Positions 8,633 through 21,063 of a stretch of 64,000 nucleotides of DNA are shown piece by piece. Position 1 is the stretch's first letter, and each line of letters begins with the position of its first letter. The notes below the pieces were generated by a model. That model made no database searches. It saw only the letters and a program-made list of their open reading frames with translations, and had not been told where the DNA came from. Position numbers and translations under genes: made by a program. Source of the stretch: Symbiodinium microadriaticum (Eukaryota; Sar; Dinophyceae; Suessiales; Symbiodiniaceae); NCBI GenBank assembly GCA_001939145.1, contig LSRX01000371.1:207111-271110 (forward strand), in the 5' to 3' direction.

Positions 8633-10800
8633 TTACATGCTAGCAAAGCCTGGAAGCAGCCAACGTGCTCTCCCGATGGCTGGCCATGTGAAGGGCCCAG
8701 ACCGGCCAATGGCACCAAGTGCTCAGACTTCTGGCCGCAGTTTATTCAAAACAACAAGCTAAGGCTTCATACTACTATGCGCCCACGGCTGCGAGGGCCG
8801 TGCCTTGGAGCAACAGAAGTCCCGCTTTGCGCAGTGAAGGGCCTTGCCCTCTCCTTACCGTGAGGCGCCGGCCGTCGTGACACGGCCGAGGCCGGGCCAG
8901 GGCCGACATCTCGCAGAGTGGACGTTTTGGGAGATGGCGCAGTTTTTTTCATCGGTGTGAGGGTGTACCTGCTGCCGCGCGCTGCGCCCACGACACCCGC
9001 GGGCTACACGGCCCACCTGGCTGGCTTTGAGCTGCTGCTTCCAGCGGGCATGTTTTCACAGCGGAATCTGGAATCCCTGGTCAGTCCTTCTGGCCCAATC
9101 TTCCCGCCAAGGCAGTGCATACCCCAGAGCGCGTGCAGGTGTATACTCTCACGATGGTGCTGCTGTGCGGACATATGCTAGTGTAATAACGGTTGGCTGC
9201 CCACGATACCATCGAACTGAGCGCTGAAATCTGAGGCCAATGTGCCCTTGGCGCGACCGGTGGCCACTGCCACCAGGCGCAGAGCTCTCTTGTGGTACAG
9301 TGATGCACAGTGCTTCGGCAAACTCCCGGCTCGGGGATGCCCTGCGCAGCGGAGTAATGTGCAAGCCCGGCATTTTGTCATGCTTTCACGTTAGACGCAT
9401 GCAGTCATGACATGCCCGATCATGCCCACATGTCATGACATTGCCTGGGCGGCAGCTATCATTAGAAGGCTCTGCCAGATTCGCATGTTTTTCAATTTGA
9501 AGCAGGTCCTTGGCCACTGGCCCGCCAAAGATGGACCGCCCTGCCTACTGTTGTTTACGTTGCCTGCTAGCTGCTTCCCCCGTGCATTCCTCAGGAGCGC
9601 ATCTATGCCTCTACGGCCAGGAACTGAGAAGATCCGGTTGATGGAGTCAGTGCCGGCTGTGCTGAGTTGTGCTGACACGTTGTCCTCCCGTCCTTCGTGA
9701 TGTCGAGGTGCAGACGACGAAGACCGTCGTGTCCGCACCGAGGACTGGCTCGATCTCCGTGGATCTTGTGGTGTTTTTGGCAGTTTTGACATGGCCCCAT
9801 GCATAATCTGCCTTTGAAGTCGAAGCAGGCCATTTCTGCCCGGCCCGCAGACAAAGGACTGCCCTATGCCGGTTGACGGCATCGGTTCGTTTCCGATTCC
9901 TGCTTCCATCTGCTTCCGGATTCTTCCGGTGTGAGCTTCTTGTTTTGATGCCACGAGCAAGCGAGCCTGTCAGGAGCGTGTGCACACCTCCATGGCCAGG
10001 ACCCGAGAAGATCCACCCATTGGAGTTTGAAAGAGCGCTGCCGGTCCTCCTCTGCTGCGCTGGCGCGTTGTCGCGGCTTTCATTTTGCCCATTCTCCGTG
10101 ATGTCAAGGTGCAGGCGACGAAGACCTTCGTGTCTGCACCCAGGCCTGTGTCGATCTCCATCTGCATCACAGTCGCTCAGAAGAAAGATGCTAGCGACTG
10201 CGACACAGAAGCCCGCTGAGCACGTAACTTATTGATGACCTTCAGTCAGTTGTCATTGTCATGAAGCCAGCCTAAGTTGGGAACTCCACCACTGCATCAG
10301 CGGTGCAAAACCGGCCAAGCAGCGATTGGAAACTCTGGAACTACGAGACTCGCCTTCGACCAGCATGGTGGCACCGAAGGGCTCCAGTCGCTGAATTCAC
10401 GAGGATCGGAGCGAACATGGAACAGGCAGCCTGAAAGCCACATTCATTGTTCGAGCTGCGTGCACGCACGCTCCAGCAGTAGCAAGTGGCGCGAAGGCTG
10501 GAAACAAATTCATCGAACTTGGAACTTCAACGATATTGAGCTCTGTCCTAGATGCGGCTCGAGCGTCTTGCTGCACAAGTCACGGCGGACAGATTCGACC
10601 TGTGCACAGGCCAGCGGCAGGGACTTGCGCCGGCTTGGTGGGGCCGAATTTCGAAGTGCCCCTGCAGGAGGACGGCCGGGACCAGGGTACACTACAACAG
10701 CTGCTTGAAGCATACTCTTCATGTCACGCGCGCGCGCGTGTGTGTGTGTGTGTCTCTGCAAGGGGGTGGAAAAGCTCTCAGCTGCAGAGGCGCACCTGGA
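8633..10800. other. Spacer between the two 2.3 kb copies, no secure gene
   Basis: Frames are open on both strands in the middle (about 9600-10170) but no domain is recognised. A minus-strand frame near 9755-9850 has closely spaced cysteines and histidines (CMGPCQNCQKHH) that could be a zinc-binding knuckle. A diverged direct repeat lies at 9699-9765 and 10098-10164. The last 80 bases include CGCGCG and GT runs. Confidence 0.45.
9699..10164 (-). repeat. Diverged direct repeat, possibly a duplicated exon
   Basis: Two segments of about 67 bases (9699-9765 and 10098-10164) share GTGATGTC.AGGTGCAG.CG and what follows. On the minus strand one frame gives GLRRLHLDIT in both copies, preceded by GDR and C.H in the same spacing. 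Conservation of the peptide suggests a duplicated exon, but other frames are open too and no domain is recognised. Confidence 0.4.
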
Positions 10801-10831
10801 GAGCTGTCACGGGTAGTAGGAACGTAAGAGG

Positions 10832-13093
10832 TGACAAATGCGCAGTGTGTGTGTGTGTGTGTTTTTGCAAGCGGGTCGCAGCAGGACGACAGACAGGAGT
10901 GTTGGGCCGTGTGCGTTGATTCTGTCACATCGCGCGGGATCTTGACTACAGGTGCACAAGCTGCTGGAGGCAGGGCAGCCTGCCTCTCAGAACTGGGCCA
11001 CAAGCCCGTGGCGAAGTTAGCAAAAGCTCGCGGACATGAAGACTGCTCAAGCAAAGCACCGAGGTGTTTACTGGTTGATGTGCGTGGGGATGATCATGCC
11101 TCTGGCCACATCCAGGCCTTTTCAGCAAGATTCGCACATTGTTGTTTTGGACTGGGATGGACTGGGTGTCTGGAGGGAGTCCGTGTGTCCCATCTCTCGA
11201 CGGCTCCAGGGCGCGGTGCACGAGCCCACCAGTTTCCAGGCACCCCTTTTGAACCGGGCGGGGCCGCCCAGAGAGGGAGTGGGTGCTCCGGAAACATGGG
11301 ATGTAGCAGTCGTGACTTAGCTTGTTGAACCTGCTGAGGTGCCGGAGCTGGTCGGGAAATTCTCGAAGGAGAAGCTCGTGGCAGGCAGCTCAGGATCCGT
11401 GCCGGTCGCATGTTGCGCTGATTCGTCTGTCAGAGGCGGCCCTTTTCGAATCTATGTGCACTGACCCGTCTGCTGAGATTTTCCACTGCCAATATTCCTT
11501 GCACCGCGGGCCTCAGCTGGATGCCAAGTCTACTGTTATGGGCTGGACTGGAGCCGAAGCCTTCGGATTTTGCGGGACTGGTGTTGCAGCTTTCGACGGA
11601 AGGGTTTGTCAAGTGTCTGGGCATGTCCGGTCTCTGTCAGCAGATCGTGCACACTTGAGGGCTGTTGGAGGGCAGGATAGAGCCGATCGTAGAAGACACG
11701 GCAGGTGTGCGAACTGGTATCGCGAGCAGGCACCGTCCTCGCAGCTGGGGCCTCGGTCTCCTTCGCATTTCTTGTCATGCCAGCTCCCTGCTGGGAATCC
11801 TTCTGTTGAAGATACTTGTGCCAGCTTGCATCGCGAACGCCGCCGCTTAGCACACTAAGCATGTTCAGTTCCAAACACTAGGCAAGGCAAGCTGGCGGAA
11901 CATTGGGTGTGCTCTGTGGTTGACACCATGAACGCAGTGTAGCATGGCGCAAGAGTCCTGAAGCTCCAGATCCGATACTTGTAGAGTGTTGCGGACACGA
12001 AGCGAGACTGCATGGTTGGAGCGGAAGGAAGCAGTCACCTGTCGCAGCATCGCAGCGTACCATAATTAACCTCCGTGTGCCGACCCTCGGCGTCTCTTGT
12101 CCCCGGAGTCTAATGCGAGTGGCTGTTCACGGGAAGGCGCGTGGCCGTCCTGGAAGGCGGCTTCCGCGGCTGGGAACGCGACCGTTTACCCGCAGGAAGC
12201 CTCAGCCATCAAGGGAAGGATGCAGTGCTGCTTCAGGTAAGGTAATGTTGCGCACGCGGCATGTCGCAGCATGTCGCCGCCGTCCAGAGATGAAGCTCTT
12301 GTTGGCCCGAGCTTTTCGGAGTGTTCTGGGGACATGTGTCTGCTGGGCGACTGCAGGTTGTGTGCGAGAAGCCGATGGATGCTCTTGGGCAGGTTGGGTG
12401 GGTGTTGGGACCTCACGCCGGTGCAAACACAGTTCAAGGCTTGAGGATGTTGGAGGTCGAGTGGCACATGCATTGCAGTGCGACGGGCTTGGGCATGTCC
12501 GGCCCGTTTGTCGGAGCCAGAGCGCCAGGCGAAGGCGGACATGTATGCGCTCTCCATGGGCCGGCGAGTGGCAGGCACGGATCTCGGGTCTCGGGCTGGG
12601 TCTCGATGCAATTGAAAGACAATTCACTGCCATGCTTCGACGTGTCTCGTGCCCAGACGGAAGGTGCTGGCGCGTGAGGCCGCAGCAATCCGCAGCAGTC
12701 GTCCTGGATTCCTAAACCGCTTTTGCCGAAGCGGGCCGGCAGAGATGCGGCTCGGATGAGCCTGCAAGTAGGAGTTGCACCAATCGTCCCATCTAGGCTA
12801 CGGCAAGATTGGGTTTTGACAGAGATGCTTACAGCCTCAGCGGCTACTGGTAGCGACCTTTCTGACTGAACCTGAGAAGTTTCTCGTGTGGCACTGGCGA
12901 ATGGTGCGCAATCGGCTGCTTGGCATGCTTGCCAATGACCCAAAAACAGGGCCTATGAGCTGGCGGACTGGCTTGCGATGACTTGAAAACGGCACAGGCG
13001 CAAGTATGTGCAAGTCCAACCTGAAATGAAGGAGGGAGAGCTTGGTCACGGCAACATGGAGCATTGTGCAATGGCACGCACGCAGGCCTCAGC
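10832..13093 (+). repeat. 2.3 kb segmental duplication, copy B
   Basis: Partner of 6330-8632. It includes a shorter (GT)n tract, the shared interval up to the CCTAAACCGC motif, and an end-block copy at 12711-13093. Its left neighbour is not the full 0.76 kb block but a 30-base junction after GGAGAGCTGTCACGGGTAGT. Confidence 0.95.
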
Positions 13094-16000
13094 AGCATTT
13101 GGTGCAAGTCGTATTTTCTTCTGGACTCAAATCTACAACACTCGAAGAACGCAGTGATAACCGTGCCTCAAGCTCACCTCAGTGTGAAACACGGTAAGAT
13201 TGATTGCACGAGCACGGAGCTTACCATGCAGGAGTGAGAATACAGGAGCTACACAGGACGTGAAGCGACAAAGTCTGTATAGTTTGTGCAATGGCGATGG
13301 CGGTTCTGAACCCTCGACCGGGGCGGGGCTTCTTTTTGTTGTGCTCGTTTCTCCGTAGCAGGTGGCCTTGCATGTTTGCGAGCCTCAGCATTCGGGTCAC
13401 TCGGGCATCTGTCTTTACTTTGCGGGCCTTACCTATCAGACTCCCCTATGCGCAGACCCCGTACTTTTGCAGGCAGCAAGCCGGCAAGCCGCAAGACGAC
13501 GAAGCCCGTCAGCGGCAGGAAGCCAACACTGTGAGTCATTTCAGTCAGTGCTATCCTAAAATGCCCAGAAGGGCTTGATCTCCAGACTAAGCGGAGTTTG
13601 GGGGATCCCATCCGGTGGTGTCTAACAGTTCAACCGTTCTGATGGTGCGCTGGCAAGAGGCATTGGCGGCGCTCTGTGTCCGTGGCCAGGTGGACCAGGC
13701 TGCACATGATGTTCTTCGCTGTGTGGGCTCTCGAGTCACGCGACGCGACTCGCGACGCGCCATGGTGCGAGGTGATGGAGTTCCTGAAGAGCCCGGAGGT
13801 CAGAGCTTTGCTCAATCATGGCTTGCAGCCCATACCTAACCCTCCTTGACCCTTGCACTGCATGGCACGCGTCATTCACAAAGACGATGCTGTCCCAGAC
13901 CGGCAAGCATCAGGGCTCTGAGACCATGCTGCTGATTCATTTTTTGAGACAAATGTGTGCTCTTGGCCGGCTTTGCACAGGTAGAGACAGGTAGTTTGCC
14001 AGCAGCAAGGGCCATCTGGTAAGTATTTCGACGGTTCAATGGTGTCTTTTGCAGCTACGGTTCGGCGCGTCGTCTGCCATCACCCGAGCCGCTCAGTGAG
14101 AATTAGCGGCAGGGGCCCATGCCGTGTATGTCAATGTCATCCTTACTGTTGCTGCTTCAGGTTGCCCGCAGAGCCGCAGTGTTGCCGGTGTGAGGCGTCT
14201 GTCAGGGACTTGGCCTCGGATTGCTTTGCTACCCGTGACCCGTGCATAACCATCCATCGCTGGAGCGCAGAGTGCAGTGAGCTGCATGTGCGCTGTGCGC
14301 GCAGCTGACCTTGTCATACCTTGTCATTCTGTGGGCAGGCTCGGTGGCTTCATACGAGCGCCCGCCCTGGAAGATTTTTTACAATGCATGCTGCATGTAG
14401 GGATGTATGTAAGATTTCCGGCATATCCGAGGTGGTTCATCCTGACCTGTCGCCTGATTTTCCGGCCGAGGTGCTCTCAAGACTGGGATAGGAAGCCAAG
14501 ATCTCCCCTCCGAAGATTCTCAGTGATCTCCAGGCTACTCCTGAAGGTGTTGCGGTTTGACTCCATTAGCCCACTAGCCTTCAACCAAACGCTCTTGTCC
14601 TCGCTGCTATATCCGCCTGACTGTGTCACATTGCCAGGCAAAACGAATAAATCAGCGATCCCTGGCTGCATGCTCAGAGTGCGGCAAGCAGTGGGTGTTG
14701 CTATGTGTTGCCTTGGGTGATCTACCGAAGTTGCAGGCAGAGCTTAACGCTTACATCGATGCTTTGGAGTCTGGAGGGCGACGCCCTTTCGAGGAGGGGC
14801 CTGAGGTGGGAAAGTTGTCTGAAGACATGTCAAAGTTGTGGTCAATCAGATCCCTCTGTAGGTCTCCAGGGAACTGCCCTTCTTCCGCGCCCTTCAGGCT
14901 TGCACGGTTTGCCCATAGAATACGGAGGGAGACCACCAGAGCCACAGTACTGTCAGACTCGGCTGGGCCGGACGGTGCCACACCATGTCTTTGCCTAAGA
15001 GAGGAGGGCCTTCTGCCCGAATACTGCAGCTTGTCGATTTGTTTTGACATGACCACCACTGACCAGCGTATCGGCAGAGGACAGGCTGAGCATTCACGAC
15101 TACCCCGGCGGACGCCCTTAAACCACGCACGTGGCAAACTGAAACCATTTACTAATCATTCGTTTTTAGAGTTGCCCTGGCACGAGCGCCTGGAAAGTGT
15201 CAAAATGACAGACGGCTTGCAGTCGCTGGCAATGCTCGGGTCGAGTCGCAAAGCCAAGCGCGTCAACACAGCGGTCAGGCTGACAGGCAAAAGGGCTTGC
15301 CGTCGGGGGCAAGGGAGGCTCTTCGCGGAGCAAGATACGGATCACGTGATTCTCGCGAAAGACCAGGTCACGCACATTGATTATCTAATGGTACTTCAAG
15401 CATGTCATACAGGACTCAACATTGGCACCGACGAGCCGTAGTGGGTGAGCAGGGCCACAACGTGTGTGGTAGGAACAATGTCTGAGGTAGTGCCGCTGCA
15501 TTTGGAAGTTCCATCCCTCCCAGCTGCAGCCAGTGAGTTTGGACCTTATTGAATTTCCGGCGTAGGCGTAACTGTTTGCTTATGCTTATTGCCTTGTGAT
15601 TCAATGCGAAGTGCTCGTTCAGCAGCTTGTGTCAGTATAGGCCGGGAGGAAAGTATCAGCAGATTTTTGACTCACTGAGGCTTGATAAAGAGTTTGCGGC
15701 TGCTCACCTGATCCGCGGTGCGGAGGCAGTGACGCTCGCTCTCTTGTTCCAAAGAGCCCTTGACAGCAACAGCTGAAGCAGGTGGCTTTGCAAACTCCAA
15801 GTTCTCAGTTTTCAGACAGACCAGCGGTTTGAGGCTCAGAAGTTGCACAGGAAACATGACTTGAACTTTTGCACCATGTGACAAGGTCGCACCTCTTTTC
15901 ACGCAGAAAGGGGCTGGCAGGGCAGCCTTTGACAAACTATGGTGGCGAGAAGCCTGGATTGCCCGTCGCAGGACCTTCTGTGTTTCTGCATCGTCCTGAG

Positions 16001-17580
16001 GCAACAAACACAAGAAGAGCTCGTGCGTGAGGCCAGCACACGTGTTCCTACCGAACCTTCGACAGCATAGCCAGCATGCTTGAGTCTGAGTCAAGAGGCG
16101 ATTCATGGCCCCAACGACAGGGAGGTGCGACTACACGTTGCTAAGTTCCCAGACTGCATTCACTGCACTGCTCTGGTGCTCCAGTGTCTTCGACCCTGTT
16201 GCAACCACAGGCGTGTGTTTGCATGCAAGTACGGTCACCAGCTCATGAGGACACGTCCTGGAAACACCTGTTTGGCACACCGATGTTGTAAGTTCGCATC
16301 ATACTCGAATCAAGCTGCAGGAAGTACTGGCGCATCAAGGATAAGCAGAAACGCAAGCGCCGCATCGCTAATGTGGATGCGCTTGTCGAGGCCGGCAGAT
16401 GCTGAATTTGGATTGGCGAGCGACAGACAGGGAGAAAGACAGACAGGATAAACTGCACAAAAGGCTTCCAAAAATCAAGAAGTGTTCAGTCAAGCGACAC
16501 TGGTGCAAAAATTCCTCGATGGTTCCGGGTGGGCGCGTGCAATACCAGGCATGAAACTCCACCGGACCCCTGCAGGACAGCCCTTCCCAGAGCCTTTCGA
16601 GGATGGAAGCCGGGGATGCGGACTCACGCACCAATGCAGAGAGCCAGACAGGACTGGAGCAGAAGGTCGGAGAACCAGACACGGACTAGGCGGCAGACGG
16701 AACAGACACACAAGTAGCTGGGTTGAGGCGCATGCAGGCAGTTGCTTGATCATTTTTTGATTGCTTGTAATCAGGTTGCCTGCGGACACGTTGCGCGAGG
16801 GATTTCGGTGAAGGGGCCGAAATTCGTGTTTTTTACCCTGCTCGTTCCGCACCTACAGTCTCACCGGCGTAGGTGAGAGCAAAATTGGCCACACAGAAGG
16901 ATGTCATCTTGTTGATTCCACTCATGCCTGTTTTGTCGCATCGGGACGTGTGACCAAACGGACTTGGATCACAACTGCAAGAACTACAACGTACTTGTCT
17001 TGTGCCGCATTACTGCGTGCTGGCATCACAGCCGTGAGCAGGATAGCTCGTTCATGCAAACATCACTTGCAGAGTTTGACATCGCTCATTCCGTGCTTGG
17101 TCGCATCGCGGAGTAACAGAGTTTTGACAGATGGTCACTCACCGTCGGCTCGGGGCACATGACACAGGTTATTGGGTCGTGACTCCAAGTCCCTCATTGT
17201 CCTCACAATGGAAAACCAGTGCTTGTTCTCCGACCGCGGGGCCTGGGACAGCAAGCTTAAGTTAGCACCAGCGCACGATCACATGTCAAGCACGGCACGA
17301 CAACTTGCAATGATATGCGAGCCCTCGAGTTCTCGCTTTAAGACAGTGCCGTCGATTTTATTTTGTTCGTTTGTGTATCCATGTGGGTATCAGTCCCATC
17401 CATGTGCCCCGAGCTGGCCCAACCCCCGCGCCTGCCAGCCGACAGAGCTTGCAAAGAGCTCCCAACCTTGCCTGCAATTTGAGAGCTCGGACTGTCGCTG
17501 TGCTCAATTCCTGCTTGTCGTTGTGCCGCAGAAGGCATTTCGCAGACGTGGATTGGCTCTGTCAGCGTCTTCAAAAATTC
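13094..17580. other. Region of scattered candidate exons, mostly unidentified
   Basis: On the + strand, about 13740-13838 reads EVMEFLKSPEVRALLNHGLQ, which resembles an ankyrin helix pair. About 14719-14860 reads LPKLQAELNAYIDALESGGR followed by an acidic segment. Neither can be placed in a gene. Between them and after 15440 I see only short overlapping frames. There are no repeats of note and no RNA gene was recognised. Confidence 0.4.
15672..16106 (-). CDS. 144-codon open frame of unknown function
   Basis: The frame starts MNRLLTQTQACWLCC and ends KLFIKPQ, with no interruption. It contains QDDAETQKVLRRAIQASRHH, which has the look of a helix. No domain, signal peptide or membrane segment is recognised. 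It lies on the opposite strand to the better-supported genes of this half of the window, which lowers confidence. It could be antisense to a + strand intron. Confidence 0.3.
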   Translation of the reverse strand: MNRLLTQTQACWLCCRRFGRNTCAGLTHELFLCLLPQDDAETQKVLRRAIQASRHHSLSKAALPAPFCVKRGATLSHGAKVQVMFPVQLLSLKPLVCLKTENLEFAKPPASAVAVKGSLEQESERHCLRTADQVSSRKLFIKPQ

Positions 17581-17589
17581 GTATTTTAC

Positions 17590-19578
17590 ACGAGCGGCCT
17601 GATAGAATGGGTTGGTATAGGCAGCATGACAAGATGTCCCGACTCAGAAGGTGCAGTTCGGATGTCGGACTCGAGAACATACCCGGAATCAATCCCGAGA
17701 TCGATGTTCGGAACATAGCACCCTGGATGGATTCTGAGTTGTTCGTTTCTCGTGCAGCATGACAACAGGATTGCCACGAATTCGTTGTTGAGCTTACTGC
17801 CGCGTCTTGGGCTCTCACTCGAAACAACTTGAGCTTGATCACATGAACATGATTCGCCTCTGCGGCCATGTCCCAAAAAACCATAAGAACTTCACTTCCC
17901 TCGTGTGAGGTGATACCTGTGTTGCGCGAGTCTTTTTCGTTGTCTCCCTACCCTCCTGAAAAGGGCCTGGCCCTTCCTCACTACACCCGACTAGTTGCGG
18001 CGTGATGTTGTTCATGCAAGGAATATACGTCGTGTGGTACGAGTTACGGTTAGGGTGGAGTAGTTTACCCTTTGCGTTCCGGTGCGCGGGATGTGCGAGC
18101 AGCCATTTCTGCGGTGGCAGACCTTGAGTTAAAGACACCAATGCAGCGTGGGCCTAGTCCCATGAAGAGATCCGAGTGCTTTGCATACTGTTTTACAGTC
18201 GCAGCATGTTGGCTACGGGATTGATTTTGGCTTTTTTCGTGAAGCGGTGTACTCCGGAAGGTGCGCGATCTGTTGAGGGCGTTTGGTACAAAAAAACAAC
18301 ACCCGGCGGTGCTGACTGCATGGCTTTGGGTGTTCAGCCATGGCTTTTCATCCCGAAGAAAAAGACAGGGACAGAGACAGAACCAGCGCAGCTTGAGGAA
18401 CAGCCCTGAAAGAGATTTGTCAATGTGGGCATATGTAGGTTTGCCAGCAATTATTTAGGGTATCTGTGGTCATTTGATGCGCTGCTTTGTGAGTACGAAG
18501 GCCAAAGTTCAAGAGCGATTCCCGAAGCCGGCAACACCCGCAGAGCTTCGGATGCAGGCCTCCGCTTGAGCCTCTTTGTGTTTGCATGTGCCTGCATTTC
18601 GGGTCATCACTGAACCATCGACACATTCAAGTGGAGGCTGATGACGAAGAAGCGAAGAATCCCGTGCGGGTGCCCGGGCCCTGGGGCACGTCGGATCCGT
18701 CTGATGCAGACCTTGCAGCACATCATGGTTTGGTCCCACAGTCTTACATTGCCGCGGTTCGTCATGCTCTCTTTCAACATCTCCTTGTTTTTTGTGCCCC
18801 CGTGCTTTTTGATTGTCGTGGTGTGCATGGATAGTGACAGGAGCGTTCAAGTTCCTCGATTTCTGCTGGCTGCTTCAGGCTTCAAGGGGGGTTCCATCCG
18901 GACCTCGTCTTCGTGGATCCCGATCTGTCTGCAGAACATCGGCGCGAGGTCGGCCCGATAGGATCATATACGGTAGTTGGTGTGATGGCAATGTTTCAGC
19001 GCCATACACTGCAGCGTACGGAGAAGCAACAATCAGGATCTTTGAGGTTACGTCGGTGATTGCTCACGAGACCGAGTCCAGTCCCCGTTCGACCGACTAT
19101 GTCTATGTCGCTGTCCTATCGACAGAGCTTCAGGCATGTCATAGACCAATAAGCAGATACGAGCAGCTGACAATAGAAAGTGGGCCAGAACTTGACTCCT
19201 GTCTGCTGTGCAGGCGATCCGCCGGGTGTGTGGCATGAACCTTGCCAGCGATGCTGACTTCTGGCTTCTTGAGAATCTGTGGTGCGCCCGGCAAAAGTTG
19301 TGATTACTCTGGTTTCATCACTCTTGCACTTCCGGGCAACATTGTTTGAATCTTGGCAAGGAAGGCTATGCGAGATAAGCCGCCTCCAGTACCACTTGTC
19401 ATCGCCGAGTCGAATTACAAGGTGACATGTTGCAAGTACGTCGGAATTCGTGGGACACTGACTCCACAGTCCGTTGCAGGCCCACCCAACAGGGTTCATT
19501 CAAGTTCCCTGGGACTTCACCGTCGACGGCCTCTGCGACATCTTGGAAGTGCCTGAACTGAACAGAGCAGCCCTGTGA
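17590..19578 (+). CDS. Unidentified multi-exon gene, partial model
   Basis: Four + strand exon-like segments lie in order. About 17600-17750 reads DVGLENIPGINPEIDVRNIA then PWMDSELF. About 18240-18405 reads EGVWYKKTTPGGADCMALGV then an EPAQLEE tail. About 18620-18740 reads EADDEEAKNPVRVPGPWGTS. About 18870-18975 reads FHPDLVFVDPDLSAEHRREV. A final one after CCGTTGCAG (19477-19485) reads AHPTGFIQVPWDFTVDGLCD then ILEVPELNRAAL and stops. Each begins near a plausible AG acceptor. The proteins are coherent in composition but match no family I know. Whether all belong to one transcript is not shown. Confidence 0.4.
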
Positions 19579-19819
19579 AGCCGTGCGTCCTTGATGTTCT
19601 GTGTTTCAACTGCTTTGTTGGGGCAGCGGTCATGCGGAACTCCGTGGATTTCTTCTCTGAGCTGTCGGGGTTGGCGAAAGCTGTCAGGCTTTCAATGTGT
19701 TGTTCAGGTCTCAAGAAGTGTTGCAGACAAAGCACACACGCTGCGCTTGCGACGGTTACTTGTAGTTGTACCAAGCTTGGGGTTGTGTTGCTGTCCTTCC
19801 GGTAGCCGAATTCCGGACG

Positions 19820-20700
19820 GAACCGAAGCCGTGAATGCCTTGCAGATAAGCTCAGGAGCATCTCGATGCAACTCGAGAAGGCCAGAGCAGAACCTCTGAT
19901 GCGATCTAGCCTTGATATCGCCGGCGGGTTTCTGCCAGGAGTAATCGCTCGGCGACAGCGTGGGCATGTTCCTCCTGTTCCTGAGCCTGATGACTTTGGA
20001 CAATCAGCTGCAAGATTCTGCAAGTCAGCCTGAAGCATGTGAGCACATGTCCAGACCTCAACCCGCACTGCAGGACCGCTTCTTTTGGAAGACTACTCTG
20101 ACAAAGAAGACGAGGAAAGTCAAAGCGACGAGGAGGACATTGACCTTGCACAAGATCAAGCGTTTGCTCAACGCGAAGATCTTACATTCTCCTGAGTCTT
20201 CATCACACTCGCCTTGTTGGGCGCCTTACAGCCGAGCTATTTGCAGTCGTGCGAAGACGCTGATGTCAAGTCTCTCTCTGATCCGCAAGTCCAAGGAGCG
20301 ACAGAGCGATAGAACCCCTTCCAAAATCTCAGCCCTCGGCGGCCCGCAGAGCTCGCAACGACGGCTTCTTTTCCAGGACAGGCCGGGTCAGAGCCCCTGG
20401 CGCTTCAGTCGCTCGGCTCTCCTGGCATCACGCTGGAGGATGGGCCTGCGCTACGAGAGGCGACTGTGCACGAGCTTTAGGAAGCGAGCGAAGCTTCTTC
20501 GTTCAGTATCAGTTGGAAGACTGCAGATGATGACGTGGACTATAGACTATAAGAGGTGGGATTGGGCCAATCAGACCGAGAGTTACTTGACAATCGGTCA
20601 TCCTGGCTGGACCGGGAAAGTCATCACCGGTGCCCTTGCATGCGGAGTGTGGAACACACCCTTGCAGATTTCGACACGACTCCTGAGTAGCCATATTTAG
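19820..20700 (+). pseudogene. Coding-like frame interrupted by stops (pseudogene or wrongly spliced exons)
   Basis: A segment ending at 20033 reads MQLEKARAEPLMRSSLDIAG then FLPGVIARRQRGHVPPVPEP. A second frame starting near 20073 is strongly acidic (EDYSDKEDEESQSDEEDIDL). It continues through 20540 in the same phase, but is cut by TGA (about 20194), TAG (about 20311), TAG (about 20480) and TAA (about 20549). The composition stays protein-like between the stops (SPGITLEDGPALREATVHEL, FSISWKTADDDVDYRL). A GA-AG intron would join the first two segments in frame. The later stops are too close together for ordinary introns, so decay is likely. No domain is recognised. Confidence 0.4.
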
Positions 20701-21063
20701 GCCCGCAAGCAACTCGGAGGCTGGGGTGAGTCCCCGTGCTGATGCGTCCTGTCAAGAAACTGGGCGTTCTTAGTAAGGAAGGAATTGAGCTATTGCCTGT
20801 TGCACGGTCACGAACATTGGCTGCCGCTGTCTTATGACACGCGTGGTGCCAGCACCGACAAAGAGGCTGCTGCGTGAAGCAGCCGACATTGGCGGGGTAT
20901 TTCTTGGTGTGTGGTTGATTGGGGATGGCACGCTGCTTAAGAACCACTTCATTGCCATTGTACAGCATGGCCTGCTTGCTCGGAACATGTTCCAAGCGAT
21001 GTCTGCAGCAAAGACGCAGCGATCTTCCCATACTGTAGCCCCGACGCTGTACCTGGATACAGG

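Noticed and set aside
12077-12715. 212-codon + strand frame in copy B of the 2.3 kb duplication
   Set aside because: The matching frame in copy A is stopped by a CGA-to-TGA change, the product is arginine- and cysteine-rich without a domain, and both strands are open. It looks like a chance frame in GC-rich repeat DNA.
14623-15441. Long + strand frame of 272 codons
   Set aside because: Only about 45 codons (LPKLQAELNAYIDALESGGR region) look like real protein. The rest changes composition and overlaps other open frames, so I kept only the short segment as a candidate exon.
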